From NCBI RefSeq assembly GCF_963678635.1, contig NC_087063.1, positions 46,666,101 through 46,730,100 on the forward strand: a stretch of 64,000 nt of DNA, in the 5' to 3' direction. The stretch's first letter is position 1, and every line of letters starts with the position of its first letter. This document shows, one piece after another, positions 23,182-36,139 of this stretch. The position numbers and the translations under genes are program-made. The notes below the pieces were generated by a model, which was given only the letters and a program-made list of their open reading frames with translations, did not search any database and was not told the DNA's origin. The DNA is from Symsagittifera roscoffensis. Lineage: Eukaryota; Xenacoelomorpha; Acoela; Convolutidae.

Positions 23182-23499
23182 CGTCTATTTTCTCGTAATT
23201 TCAGTGTCCCTTACATTTTCTTCAGCACTAAAATTAGTTTTCGGCTCTTGCGGTTTACTTGGCTCTTGCGACTCTTGCGGTTCACATCAGCTTCTGCCAG
23301 TTCGTGTTCCTCCAACACCCGAGGAGTTTTCCGGTTTTGGGGAGCATACACTAGGTCGCTTCGCTTCTCCCAACCTAAGTTGAGCTCTACTTCGGGAAGA
23401 CCGCTTGCCTTATCTAAACATTGTCATTTGTGGTTAATTACATTCTTCCAGTTGAGGTTCTTAAGTGATGGTTTTTCGTTAGGTTCCGGAGGGCGTTAT

Positions 23500-24240
23500 T
23501 AATTTCTTTTCCATGATAGGCGTTGTTTAAATGCGGTACGAAACGTAACAGCGCTTAATGCTCTTGTTATCATCATCCCGAAATTATAATTTTTATCTTC
23601 CCGTAGATATTTTAGGATCTAATTTTTTATTGAACCGATGGTTCTTTCGACCATCCCTGTTGCGCGATGATCTTTTACTGGAGATTTTATAAGTTCGATA
23701 CCTTCGTAGTTACAGAAGTTTAAGATTTCGTTCAAAACAAATCCGGCCGCCTGATCCATATGTTGTTTCCTTGGGTGACCATGTGTATTTATATAGTTCT
23801 AAAGGTATTTGAGTTCAATTTTTGATTTGTTTTTTGAGCAGACGTATGCCAACGGCCAATGTGAAAATGTATCTATTGCTACTAAAAACGTTTTTCATCC
23901 GATCCTGTACATAAATTACCGAACTCCAGGTATCCAATTGGACCAAGTCATTAGGTTCCTTGGATACATACGTTGTCCCAATATTACTTTTAGGGATGTC
24001 CGGTTTAAGGTTTTCACCTGCTTTTAAACAACTTTTGAAGTATTTTGCTGTCGCCGCGAGATTACGATGCATGAGCGGGATCCGGACGTCCTTCGCCGCC
24101 GCGAACAATTTTGATTGTGGTGTAGTCGGTTCAGTACTGATGTGGACATATCCTTCGGTATGGCCAAACGGGCGTCCATCCACAAGCAATTCTCATGCAC
24201 TGCAAAGTCGTTATAATGTTGGGCGTAGTATTATCCGAGC
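23500..24240 (-). pseudogene. Ty3/gypsy integrase remnant (element B)
   Basis: In minus-strand order there is part of the HHCC zinc region (HRNLAATAKYFKSCLKAG), then the first catalytic Asp in NDLVQLDTWSSVIYV near 24000. The second Asp follows in HMDQAAGFVLNEILN near 23750, and the catalytic Glu in GMVERTIGSI near 23650. The second Asp and the Glu are separated by exactly 35 residues, the D,D-35-E spacing of retroviral integrases. Several frame changes and a stop after SIKN break the gene. Confidence 0.75.
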
Positions 24241-24419
24241 ATAGCGATGATTTCTTTTGCACGTGGGTTCCTGTCCCGTATTGCGTCTCAGAATAGAATT
24301 TTTTCCAAATTTGCCTCCACGAGCTTTAAGTTAAGAATTTCAGGGTAATCGATCTTCTTGAGTGTCTTGCATTCAGTTGGGACTATCCAAAAAACCCGTT
24401 TTTCACTATTTACAACGGC

Positions 24420-26162
24420 TTAAGACAAGCCAGGGAGTTGATGAGGGAATGAAATGACAGTATTTAATTTTTTCGAAGAATTTCTTTTAGGCACAACTTT
24501 TTCTGGTGGGATAATTTCTATGTCTGAATGTGAACTGAGGCTAGGCGGCCGATTTTGGACTCTATTTAGTACGACATTTAAGTTTACCTTTCCGGACTGT
24601 GTATATGTATTTGTAGAAGGTGGCTTAGGATCAATTTTTTCTGGTGAATTAGTACTTGACATGATTTTGACTGTTTTGTGATTTTGATTTAAAGAGTAAC
24701 TGTATTTGGCGGAAAAAGAACAACGTCTGTTTCGTTGGATTCGTGATTTGCACATTTCCTTCGGTATGCAAATTTCTTGTCTCTGGTTGGCTGACTGTCG
24801 GTTGGATGCAGCCACGCCCTCTAGTGAGCGCTTGCACTCACGGTTAAAATTTGCATATTCTAATTTATCTTGAGTTTTATTGGATAATATACTCTCGTTT
24901 GAGAAAGAACATGATCCTACGCCCCCTGCCGTCGTTTTTTTTTTCAAATTTGATTTCATTTTTAGACCCCTAGGATTTAACTGGTTACTAAATTTTAAAG
25001 CTTCGTTGATCATTTCTAATTTCGCTGCTGTAAAATTTTCATCATAATGACTTGTTTGGAGTTCGGCTGCTAACGGGAAACGAGACAAGTAATCCTCCGT
25101 TCCTATTTTTGACCCCTGTCGATGTTCAACTTTAAAACCATATGGTAACAGACAATCGTACCATCGAGTTAGCCTAGTGATGAATGTTTTGTTTCCATTT
25201 GGTGATAAATTTAGCAAAGTGAGAAGTGCCTTATGATCCAAAATAACCGTGAAATACCGTCCGTAGATGTAATTGCGAAAATGCTCGGTGGCCCACACTA
25301 CTGCGATTAATTCCAATTCGTTTGTCGAAAATTTTTTCTCGGCCGGATTAAGATAGCGCGAAGCGAATGAATTGGGGTGCAATCCGTGGGAATCTTACTG
25401 TTCTAACACCGCCCCCAGGCCGTCGTGGCTAGCATCGCAGAATATTCTTGTTTCCCGGTGAATCTCATAGTGTTTAAGTTCTACGATGTTCTTAACTAAC
25501 CATTCTAATTGTTGAAAAGCGTTCTCGCAATCTGGCGTCCAAACAAATTCATTGCTTAGGGTGAGTAACGGCCGTAGCGGTGTACTGACCTCGGCGAGTT
25601 TTGGCAAAAACTTATGCAGACTTTGCATAGAAACCATGAATGACTTTAGTTGTATTCTTGATTTGGGTGGTTTCAAATCTTCAACAGCTTGGGATTTATG
25701 AACCAACGGTGTAGTGCCGTTTTTTCCGATACGGAAACCTAGCCATTCACATTCTGTTTTTGCAAATTCACATTTTCATTGTTTTAACGCGGCGTTTGAT
25801 ACATCCAACTTCTTTAAAACCTTCTCGAATAATGCAATGTGTTCTGTTCTAGTTCCTTGGGATGCGATTAGAATATCGTCTATAAATGGGTTTGCTTGGT
25901 TGAACTCTTTAAGTAAGTTGTCGATAATTTTTTCAAACATCGCCGGTATTGACGTAAGACCGTAAAATCCATTTTAAAAACGATTTGTTCCTGTTGATTT
26001 TCCGCCGACTAATGAAAAATTACATTGTTTGCTGGTTTTTTGATTGAGTGATACTTGTCCATAAGCATACGTAAAATTCATTCTTCTAAAACATACATAC
26101 CCTGCTTTTCGTTCTGCAATTATTTGACTTATCCCATCTACTAATTTGACAATATTTGGCAT
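24420..26162 (-). pseudogene. Ty3/gypsy reverse transcriptase and RNase H (element B)
   Basis: The minus-strand frame starts inside the RT (MNFTYAYGQVSLN, then GGKSTGTNRF, NGFYGLTSIPAMFEK). The catalytic box is FIDDILI near 25875, and CEWLGFRIGKNG and LKSFMVSMQSLHKFLP follow. RNase H has FCDASHDGLGAVLEQ, ASRYLNPAEKKFSTNELELI and LDHKALLTLL, then FKVEHRQGSKIGTEDYLSR. Three in-frame stops are seen (near 25974, 25778 and 25393). Gag, protease and the N-terminal third of RT are absent; unrelated sequence begins near 26200. The element is dead but less decayed than element A. Confidence 0.88.
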
Positions 26163-26335
26163 TTTTACTTATTTTTGTGTACTGACCCTCTGTGTTCTGA
26201 CTGCTATCTTCCCCCGTGATCCCCATGACCCTTCCTCTTTGCACTAGTTCGTTCCAGTCTTAGGGTCTAACGTACCCATCAGATCGCGCCTAAGGATCGA
26301 TTGATGGTTCCCTGCAATCACCGACACGTGCAAGT

Positions 26336-27475
26336 TTGATCAAGTTCAGGTTAAATCTTCCACAGTTAAACTCAAATACAGGTAACGTGATAACGTACCT
26401 CCTCAGATTCTGTTTCAAGTCAATCAGCCAATTTTTCTGCGTTATCAAAGCCTGAGTTGACATAACAGTTTCCTTTGTGTCCTCTATACATTCGTCTTTA
26501 TAATCGAAGTTTTCAGTGGTAGATTTCGACATCTTTCATTCAACTCTTGAAAAAATTTTAGCCAATCCCTTTTACTACTCTTTCAACATCTTGAAAATTT
26601 GTTCTCATTTCCAGCTACTTTTCTCAGCCAAAAAATCAAGATTGATTACAGTATCGATAATAAGTTTTTCACGGATGCTTGTTTTTAAAAAATTTGGTTC
26701 ATCTATTAGGTTCGAGGATATTGATAAAGAAATTTGAACGTGATTTCCAATCCAAGTTGTTTTTTGGGTGGCTTTCAGTTCATCTGTTGGAACACGTGTA
26801 TCACACACAGTTGATCGTTGTATGGTTGCTTATTTTGTCCAATAAAAGATAGTTTTCAGTAAAGACTGGGGTTATACAGAGTCTGGACATCCCATTGAAT
26901 TGTTTTTTAGTAGTGCAGAAAAATACTGACATTTGTGGTCAACTTGAACCTCACCACCACTTTGTGTTCTGACGTTACTGAGTGCATTGCTCCACGATAT
27001 CAAAACTTTCAACTTTCCCCTGAATTGTAATCAAACCGGCTTTTGTACTCAGTACATGCGATTTATCAAGCAGAGTATTGTTTTCGCGTGGGTAAAAATA
27101 CAAATATTCCTACGTTTTGATATTACGGATATCAAACCCAAAAGCGATAATGAGTTTTGCAGCGTAATCAAGCTTATTGAAAACTTGATCCAGCTTTTGG
27201 TTGATTATGTTACTATCTGACTTTGACATTTGAAAGTTAAATTCCTTATGCCTCCCGTCTTCCATTTCTGTATCCATCAGGAAGTGTTGACAATCAATCA
27301 ACTCCTCTTTGAGTTTCTTTCCATCATTCCCTTCCTCCTCCACAATCTTGTTCAAGTCTGCCACCGTATCACCTGGTTTCCGTTGTTTCGCTCAATGCTC
27401 TTTTCTCCGATGTTGTTGGGGATAACAACAACTCGGAAGCTCCTTGTCGCAAGACGAGTAAACCGTTAATTGCTT
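26336..27475 (-). pseudogene. Polinton-type DNA polymerase B fragment, unit 1 (truncated)
   Basis: It carries the N-terminal-side peptide MADLNKIVEEEGNDGKKLKE, then TTWIGNHVQISLSISSNLID, then a block ending FEFNCGRFNLNLIK, where the homology with the other units stops. Frame breaks occur between the pieces. It has lost the segment KIGDIQFLDILKFWGGATTL that is present in units 2 and 3. Confidence 0.65.
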
Positions 27476-28984
27476 GATTTGAAGTTTCTTCCCATGTGGT
27501 TGCACATCAATTCCGCATGACCTTTAGTTCTGACAATCCTTAAAGTCATTATCAAGAGGTTTGTTGTTTCTCAGTTTACTGAAAAAAGCTTCGTATGAAG
27601 GTAACTAGTCATTCTCGAGCTTGAATGCACTGTTAAACACTCATAAGGGAAAAATTATTTTGTCTCGCTTTTTTTGTGGGCTTTAAGAAGCTTTAAGGAG
27701 TCTAGAGTTGTTGCTCCACCCCAAAATTTCAAGATATCGAGAAATTGTATGTCTCCAATCTTGAATGATATGAAAGTGTGAGCTTTTTTGATAACAAATG
27801 GTTCAGTTTCTTTATCATTGATTAAGTAGGTAATCAGATAGCTCTTGATCAAGTTCAGGTTAAATCTTCCACAGTTAAACTCAAATACAGGTAACGTGAT
27901 AATGTACCTCTTCAGATTTTGTTTCAAGTCAATCAGCCAATTTTTCTGCGTTATCAAAGCCTGAGTTGACATAACAGTTTTCTCTGTGTCCTCTATACAT
28001 TCGTCTTTATAATCGAAGTTTTCAGTGGTAGATTTCGACATCTTTCATTCAACTCTTGAAAAAATTTTAGCCAATCTCTTTTACTACTCTTTCAACATCT
28101 TGAAAATTTGTTCTCATTTCCAGCTACTTTTCTCAGCCAAAAAATCAAGATTGATTACAGTATCGATAATAAGTTTTTCACGGATGCTTGTTTTTAAAAA
28201 AATTGGTTCGTCTATTAGGTTCGAGGATATTGATAAAGAAATTTGAAATTGATTTCCAATCCAAGTTGTTTTTGGGTGGCTTTCAGTTCATCTGTTGGAA
28301 CACGTGTATCACACACAGTTGATCGTTGTATGGTTGCTTATTTTGTCCAATAAAAGATAGTTTTCAGTAAAGACTGGGGTTATACAGAGTCTGGACATCC
28401 CATTGAATTGTTTTTTAGTAGTGCAGAAAAATACTGACATTTGTGGTCAACTTGAACCTCACCACCACTTTGTGTTCTGACGTTACTGAGTGCATTGCTC
28501 CACGATATCAAAACTTTCAACTTTCCCCTGAATTGTAATCAAACCGGCTTTTGTACTCAGTACATGCGATTTATCAAGCAGAGTATTGTTTTCGCGTGGG
28601 TAAAAATACAAATATTCCTACGTTTTGATATTACGGATATCAAACCCAAAAGCGATAATGAGTTTTGCAGCGTAATCAAGCTTATTGAAAACTTGATCCA
28701 GCTTTTGGTTGATTATGTTACTATCTGACTTTGACATTTGAAAGTTAAATTCCTTATGCCTCCCGTCTTCCATTTCTGTATCCATCAGGAAGTGTTGACA
28801 ATCAATCAACTCCTCTTTGAGTTTCTTTCCATCATTCCCTTCCTCCTCCACAATCTTGTTCAAGTCTGCCACCGTATCACCTGGTTTCCGTTGTTTCGCT
28901 CAATGCTCTTTTCTCCGATGTTGTTGGGGATAACAACAACTCGGAAGCTCCTTGTCGCAAGACGAGTAAACCGTTAATTGCTTG
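27476..28984 (-). pseudogene. Polinton-type DNA polymerase B fragment, unit 2
   Basis: Same content as unit 3 with very few substitutions. The longest intact piece (128 codons, 28041-27655) ends in a stop, after which FFPYE continues the family's text. That block (FxIGDxQFLDIxxFxGGxTxLDS, then K..FPYE) is the exonuclease-to-palm region of protein-primed family B polymerases of Polinton/adintovirus type. It is inactive: an in-frame stop and several frame changes are present, and no polymerase palm motifs are seen. Confidence 0.7.
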
Positions 28985-30492
28985 ATTTGAAGTTTCTTCC
29001 CATGTGGTTGCACATCAATTCCGCATGACCTTTAGTTCTGACAATCCTTAAAGTCATTATCAAGAGGTTTGTTGTTTCTCAGTTTACTGAAAAAAGCTTC
29101 GTATGAAGGTAACTAGTCATTCTCGAGCTTGAATGCACTGTTAAACACTCATAAGGGAAAAATTATTTTGTCTCGCTTTTTTTGTGGGCTTTAAGAAGCT
29201 TTAAGGAGTCTAGAGTTGTTGCTCCACCCCAAAATTTCAAGATATCGAGAAATTGTATGTCTCCAATCTTGAATGATATGAAAGTGTGAGCTTTTTTGAT
29301 AACAAATGGTTCAGTTTCTTTATCATTGATTAAGTAGGTAATCAGATAGCTCTTGATCAAGTTCAGGTTAAATCTTCCACAGTTAAACTCAAATACAGGT
29401 AACGTGATAATGTACCTCTTCAGATTTTGTTTCAAGTCAATCAGCCAATTTTTCTGCGTTATCAAAGCCTGAGTTGACATAACAGTTTTCTCTGTGTCCT
29501 CTATACATTCGTCTTTATAATCGAAGTTTTCAGTGGTAGATTTCGACATCTTTCATTCAACTCTTGAAAAAGTTTTAGCCAATCTCTTTTACTACTCTTT
29601 CAACATCTTGAAAATTTGTTCTCATTTCCAGCTACTTTTCTCAGCCAAAAAATCAAGATTGATTACAGTATCGATAATAAGTTTTTCACGGATGCTTGTT
29701 TTTAAAAAAATTGGTTCGTCTATTAGGTTCGAGGATATTGATAAAGAAATTTGAACGTGATTTCCAATCCAAGTTGTTTTTTGGGTGGCTTTCAGTTCAT
29801 CTGTTGGAACACGTGTATCACACACAGTTGATCGTTGTATGGTTGCTTATTTTGTCCAATAAAAGATAGTTTTCAGTAAAGACTGGGGTTATACAGAGTC
29901 TGGACATCCCATTGAATTGTTTTTTAGTAGTGCAGAAAAATACTGACATTTGTGGTCAACTTGAACCTCACCACCACTTTGTGTTCTGACGTTACTGAGT
30001 GCATTGCTCCACGATACCAAAACTTTCAACTTTCCCCTGAATTGTAATCAAACCGGCATTTGTACTCAGTACATGCGATTTATCAAGCAGAGTATTGTTT
30101 TCGCGTGGGTAAAAATACAAATATTCCTACATTTTGATATTACGGATAACAAACCCAAAAGCGATAATGAGTTTTGCAGCGTAATCAAGCTTATTGAAAA
30201 TTTGATCCAGCTTTTGGTTGATTACGTTACTATCTGACTTTGACATTTGAAAGTTCAATTCCTTATGCCTCCCGTCTTCCATTTCTGTATCCATCAGGAA
30301 GTGTTGACAATCAATCAACTCCTCTTTGAGTTTCTTTCCATCATTCCCTTCCTCCTCCACAGTCTTGTTCAAGTCTGCCACCGTATCACCTGGTTTCCGT
30401 TGTTTCGCTCAATGCTCTTTTTTCCGATGTTGTTGGGGATAACAACAACTCGGAAGCTCCTTGCCGCAAGACGAGCAAACCGTTAATTGCTT
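28985..30492 (-). pseudogene. Polinton-type DNA polymerase B fragment, unit 3 (most upstream)
   Basis: It begins (minus strand) with a cysteine-rich stretch, KQLTVCSSCGKELPSC, close to 30490. It then follows the order described for unit 2: a coiled Glu/Lys segment, an exonuclease-like block with TTWIGNHVQISLSISSNLID, and SYLITYLINDKETEPFVIKK. Shared frameshifts with units 1 and 2 mean the gene was already broken before the array formed. Confidence 0.7.
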
Positions 30493-31745
30493 AGAAGAAA
30501 CAGTGTTAAATTGTTAGTTGTTTTTGTAAGTGAAATAATTACAATCAGGACAAGAAAAAACTTTAGTACATCTCTATCGATGTCGAGCTGCATGCGTCCT
30601 AACATACATGTTTCTACAGCCCCACACTGCACTTTATCGTTTCTATTCAGCGACGGCATCTAAACTTGGGAGAATTATTAAGTAACAAAATAAAAAAAAT
30701 CGTACTTGGTACATATCCATATCAAAGTGGGCGATTCAAAATGTCGCAAAAATTTATTCAGTGACTTATACTTACTTTGACTTTTCGCGAAAGAAATTTG
30801 TTTTTTTTCAATTCATAAAACAGTGTAAAGACACAATTGTTTTCAGCGTAAAAGAAAATCAGCATGATTTTAAATTAATTGTTGTCGCTTAGAGAAAGGT
30901 AACCAAAATAAATTCTGTTCCAACTAATCAGAAATGACCAATTTTGAAACTGAATTAATGGTTTAATTTCTCTAAGGATTTGAAAACTTCTCAAAGTTCT
31001 TTATTCCTTCATTTCTTTAAGGATTTTAAAAGCTCAAAACCCTACTTGATCAGGTTTGGAATCAGATTTCCAGAGGTTTGTTTTGAAAAATTCATCAACT
31101 TTGAGTTATCCTCTCAAATTTACATCATAATTGGAAATAAAACTAAGTTGATGGAAAAAATTGTGGAGATTTCACTTATATTACTTTTCTTTCTCAAATC
31201 GGCAATATTTGTTAGTTTTCAAGTTATGGTCATTTGTTCTTGCAATTGCTTTTGTGTCTGATTTTGCTTATTTGGAAGATTTAAGTCCCTAAAATAATCT
31301 CCTATTAGATACACCACCATAACATAAATGAACATTTTTGTGACTAGAAACGACAAAATGTAAAAATATCCTAAAGTAGAAATTTGTTTCCGATTGGAAA
31401 CAACTTTTATATAAAAACTCCATCAAAGGAAGCTGAAATCTGATTGGACACGACTACAGACCAAATATAAAACATCAATTCTGATTGGTTAAACCCACAC
31501 CATTGAGTTGAAGTTACCCCTCACGCCTAACTGAGAATCATTTTATTTCCAACCTAATTACCGTCAACTACTTCATCTCTCAGCTCTAAGCAGTTTAATT
31601 TTAGTTTATCTACTGTCAACTACCTCCTCTCTCAGCTCTAACTCATTCTTGTATTCACTCTGTATCTTTTACTCAGCTTAGTGCTCAAAACGATCTTCTC
31701 AGTGCAAAACAGCAACCTTGCATACTCTGTAGAGTTTTTGCCTAA
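30493..31745. other. Non-coding stretch, nothing recognised
   Basis: AT-rich. A 93-codon plus-strand frame at 30980-31261 is Phe/Ile/Ser-rich without motif and is not called. ctctcagctctaa is repeated at 31576 and 31629. Confidence 0.4.
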
Positions 31746-32186
31746 TCTAGTACACATCAAAAGCGAGAAACAGTATCTGGAGTGTTTTTGGCACGAATGG
31801 ACATCCCAATCCAAGTCTGGCACATGGTGGAAGTGACGCGACGGGATTTTATCGAGCATCATATGATGCAAGTACTCATCACAGAGAACCAACTTGGAAC
31901 AATCCAAATGATGGAGGAAGTGTCTGAGAATGTGGGAATGAACTAGCCCGAGATTCCTGAGTCTAGATTTGTGGCTCACACAGTCAATGAGTTACTCTTT
32001 GCTTTGAAGGAGGACATGGGATCACCCGAAAACCCCATCACAAAAGATGAAGATGAGAGCTTCTCAGAAACAGCGAGGCCTCAAAACATCCCTCCACGAC
32101 AACCACCAGATATGGAACCTCGTCCAGCTCTGCGTTCTATAGAGAACCATCAGAACTTTTCTGCTGCTCGACAGCTCTTTGGTTGA
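31746..32186 (+). pseudogene. Hypothetical small protein gene with one in-frame TAG
   Basis: A single plus-strand frame reads from an ATG at 31797 (MDIPIQVWHMVEVTRRDFIE) to TGA at 32184-32186, broken only by TAG at 31944-31946. The text after the stop (ELLFALKEDMG, then an acidic and proline-rich tail ending RPALRSIENHQNFSAARQLF) looks protein-like. Its last 18 codons are duplicated at 32998. I recognise no family; it may belong to the Polinton-like element. Confidence 0.4.
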
Positions 32187-33849
32187 ATATTGTTGTAAAC
32201 AATTGATGTTTGATATTTATTTCGTTAATTGTAATTAATTATTTTTTTCGAATTCATTTTCATGATGAGAATAGATGAGCAGCTCAGGGCAAACCATTGA
32301 AAAACAATTAGAGTACAACCTAATGTAGCGTTCCAAAATTGCACACATGTTAGAAAACTTGATTATTTTTGCGCACATCTTACAGAAAAAAACAATAGAA
32401 AGTTAGTACAGAAGTAGGACTACCTGATGGTTTTTTGCAACTTGCCAAAAAAACTCAAAAACTTTTCGCATTTTGTCGAAAAAAGGAAAAGAATTTGCAA
32501 ATTTAAACAATTTTTGCATTTTGTCAAAAGATGAAATATTTTCCGCATCTTGTCAAAAAAATAGAAACAGTTTTCGCATTTCGAAGGAAAAAAGAACTTA
32601 CATTTGCATCTTGTTAAAAAAGTTCAAACTTTTTTTTGCAGTTTCTTGAAGTCAGAAAAAAAACATTACAACTTGTTAAGAAATATGAATAGAACTTTGC
32701 AAATTCTCTAATAACGGTGAATATTTTTCTTTTTCTTTAAATTTTTTTTTGATTTCGTAAGCATATGAGAGAAAATAGATGGATAATTAAAATTTTTTTG
32801 ATTTTCTTTGGAAACTCGACATTAGTACTCGACATTATTACTCGACATTATAACTTTGAAAACTCAACAACTCGATACTTCGTTTGTGGAAGCTAGTTTC
32901 TGGTTAGAACTTCAATATTGACGTTTGATTTTTTTTGCGTAACAGTTTCTTCTTTGCAACACTGGGCATTTTTACTGCTCTTTTTCATTTCAAAAGAGCG
33001 TTCTATAGAGAACCATCAGAACTTTTCTGCTGCTCGACAGCTCTTTGGTTGAATATTGTTGTAAACAATTGATATTTGATATTTATTTCGTTCTTTGTAA
33101 TTAATTATTTTTTTTCGAATTCATTTTAATGATGAGAATAGATGAGCAGCTCAGGGCGAACCATTGAAAAACAATTAGAGTACAACCTAATGTAGCGCTC
33201 CAAATTTGCACACATGTTAGAAAACTTGATTATTTTTGCACACATCTTACAGAAAAAAACAATAGAAAGTTAGTACAGAAGTAAGACTACCTGATGGTTT
33301 TTTGCAGATTGCCAAAAAAACTCAAAAATTTTTCGCATTTTGTCGAAAAAAGGAAAAGAATTTGCTAATTTAAACAATTTTTGCATTTTATCAAAAAATG
33401 AAATATTTTCCGAATCTTGTCAAAAAAAATAGAAACAGTTTTTCGCATTTCGAAGGAAAAAAAAAGAATTTACATTTGCATCTTGTTAAAAAAGTTCAAA
33501 CTTTTTTTGCAGTTTCTTGAAGTCAGAAAAAAACATTACAACTTGTTAAGAAATATGAATAGAACTTTGCAAATTCCTTAATAACGGTGAATGTTTTTCT
33601 TTTTCTTTAAATTTTTTGTTGATTTCGTAAGCATATGAGAGAAAATAGATGGATAATTAAAAATTTTATGATTTTCTTTGAAAACTCGACATTAGTACTC
33701 GACATTATTACTCGACATTATTACTTTGAAAACTCGACAACTCGATACTTCGTTCGTGGAAGCTAGTTTCTGGTTAGAACTTGAATATTGACGTTTGATT
33801 TTTTTTCTTTGCAACACTGGGCATTTTTACTGCTCTTTTTCATTTCAAA
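32132..33849. repeat. Tandem duplication, unit 866 bp
   Basis: 32132-32997 and 32998-33849 are the same sequence with scattered substitutions and small indels. The unit starts gcgttctatagagaacc, inside the end of the preceding frame, and ends gctctttttcatttcaaa. The internal part repeats ttttcgcattttgtc-like motifs. No gene inside. Confidence 0.9.
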
Positions 33850-35300
33850 TTGTGATAAACAGCGCGGTCAAGTTGATTGAAAACTTAACCAATTGATGAA
33901 ATATGATTTGAACAAAATCTGTTTTTGTACAGAGTGTAAAAACAATCGATAATTTGTATTGTGAAACGAAAATTACCAAATCGTTTCATCATTTGATCGA
34001 AAGATGAACCAAATGGAAATATGTGGAGCTTAATCTTTTACAAAGAACCGTTAGATTTGTGGATAGGGTTACTAAAAATTTTTTGTGAAAATCATTGGAA
34101 ACGGAAATAAATAGCGATTTTCGACAAAAATCTCTTTAAAGCTGGGAAGAGCTTGACACATAGCAGCACTCATCAGGAACAAAGATTTTTGCTGACAATT
34201 TCTGATTTATTTGGAAACACTAACACCTAACCAATTCCATATTTAGAAACTTCACACAAAAATTCCATTTATAGTTTTTTTCCTTCTATGGTAATTTGAA
34301 TGACTCATCTTGTTTACTTCCACTTTCCACTTTAAACAAATTCTTTCATTTCTCCTCATCTGATCAGTCTGCTCTTGTATTGAAAAGTGTACTCAAAAAC
34401 ATACATTAGTCTCATTTAGAGTGAATTCTTAAAAAATTAAACAAGAATTGGGAGATTTGCTTGGTCCCAAAAACCGTACAAGGGGAAAATTTATTTTGAA
34501 ACCTACTACAACTATTCAAAAAAATTGAGTTGGGACGACTCAAAAAAAACAGCAAGTCAATTTATTGAGCTAGTGTTTGTGTTGAACATTATGACCTGGA
34601 GTCTTGGTTTTTCAAGAAATGTAACCTCAAAACTTCACCGTAAATTGGGACTTTTTCATGTTCTTATACAAGAAAAATCCCAAAAGTTTTCGCTATTTGT
34701 TATAAAATTACAAAGTTACCCAAACTTGCAGAATTTGGACGTAGACTAACAAATATTCCATTTTTTATTTGGACTCCGCGTAATGATAGCAGAAAAATTC
34801 AAATAAAGTACCGATCCAATACCAAAAAAATAGAACTTGGAAATCAGTGGAAAAATAATCAATGTTAACAACTACAAAGAGAAGAAGATGATAAACTACT
34901 CGATATAATTCCTTCAATACTTGGCTTGGTTATGTCAAAATTTTCAAAAAGTCTTGTATCATTATTGACGAATGCAATGTAGATAATGAACGGACAGAAA
35001 TTGAATGAAATTGTAAGCGTTCTTGAGAATATAAAGCAAGGTTTCTCAGCAAAGACCAAAAGAAAAAAGTTTTATTTTTTTGTACCTGTTTTGTTTTGGA
35101 CCCGTGCAGAAATTTGAATGATTTGGAACAAACATTAATTTCTGGAGTTCTAATTGCATATCGGATAATTGCTGGATCTGTGAAATCTACTACAAAAAAG
35201 GACCTGGGTGTTGTTATGTTCCACATAGTCTCCCCAGTTTATGCTTTTTGGTGACGTGACTGGATTAATTTTTTGTTTACATGTTAAAATATTTGCTTCG
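33850..35300. other. AT-rich stretch, at most decayed coding fragments
   Basis: The plus strand near 34890-35080 reads like protein (LLDIIPSILGLVMSKFSKSL, then LNEIVSVLENIKQGF) with stops. It could be another broken gene of the Polinton-like element, but no family is recognised. Confidence 0.3.
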
Positions 35301-35320
35301 TCAGTATTTGCTTTGTTCGA

Positions 35321-35930
35321 TTGTTTTTAATTTTAACCAAAAAAACTCCTCAGAAAACAGTTGACAGAATGAGCCATGCTGTTTTGAATACTGAATGTAT
35401 TGAAAACAATTTGGTGAAAGAATTTCGAGTTTATAAGGATGGACAAACTATGGGATATTCCTTTCTTCCTCCTTTCTTCTTGGCGTACAAATTCCCAATC
35501 GTCTTGGAATCAGTTGGAACAGTGGTTAAGAAAGATATATTGATAATTAAAAATTTGAAAAAACTTGAAGTCTCAGAAACTGAAATTTTTGCAAAAAAGT
35601 AAAGAAAAATGAAAATTCTGTCATATTTTTTGGAATAAAGCTTATGAATTTAGATGACAACGGTTGCCCAAAAATTTTGTATTTGATATTCAAAGCTGAA
35701 GAATATAATTGAAGCTGTAGCAGCTACCCATTTCGTCATGCAAAAACTCTTCATTGTGCAGAAAGAAAAGCATTTTCATACGGAACATGGACTTGATGTT
35801 CTTTATTACGTTGTAACACAAAATAATCGTATTGTGCTACTTTTTTTAACTTCGATTAAAGTCATTGTCAACTTTTTCTTTCTATATTTGAGATGGACAA
35901 TCAAAGTGACAAGCCCGTAATATTAGGAAA
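35321..35930 (+). pseudogene. Broken gene of unknown function (Polinton-associated)
   Basis: The first part (35321-35602) reads LNTECIENNLVKEFRVYKDG then MGYSFLPPF. After a frame change the reading continues through FVMQKLFIVQKEKHFHTEHG near 35737-35800. It sits at the head of the plus-strand gene block of the Polinton-like element. I have an impression that similar proteins accompany the ATPase in such elements, but this is memory and not shown here. Function unknown. Confidence 0.4.
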
Positions 35931-36139
35931 TTTTGTTTTTGATGAATAAAACTATGAACGAAAATCATCGAAGTTGTTTGGACGTACATGTATTAGATCT
36001 CTTTTAGTTTTTTGGTGCCAATTTTTTGTTATAATTTTGATGATAGTATGTGCACTTGTTCAATTTATGTTATCCACAACATGTGAAGAAGTGACAGTTT
36101 GGATCTTATCAAGTACAGTCGGTTATATTCTACTTTCTC

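Larger units (their letters stand above)
26336..30492 (-). repeat. 2.8-copy tandem array of a 1508-bp DNA polymerase B fragment
   Basis: Units 28985-30492, 27476-28984 and the truncated 26336-27475 are nearly identical, with offsets of 1508-1509 bp. On the minus strand each carries the same piece of a Polinton-type DNA polymerase. The repeated unit ends and restarts at the sequence aattgctt. The outer limits are sharp on both sides. Confidence 0.95.
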
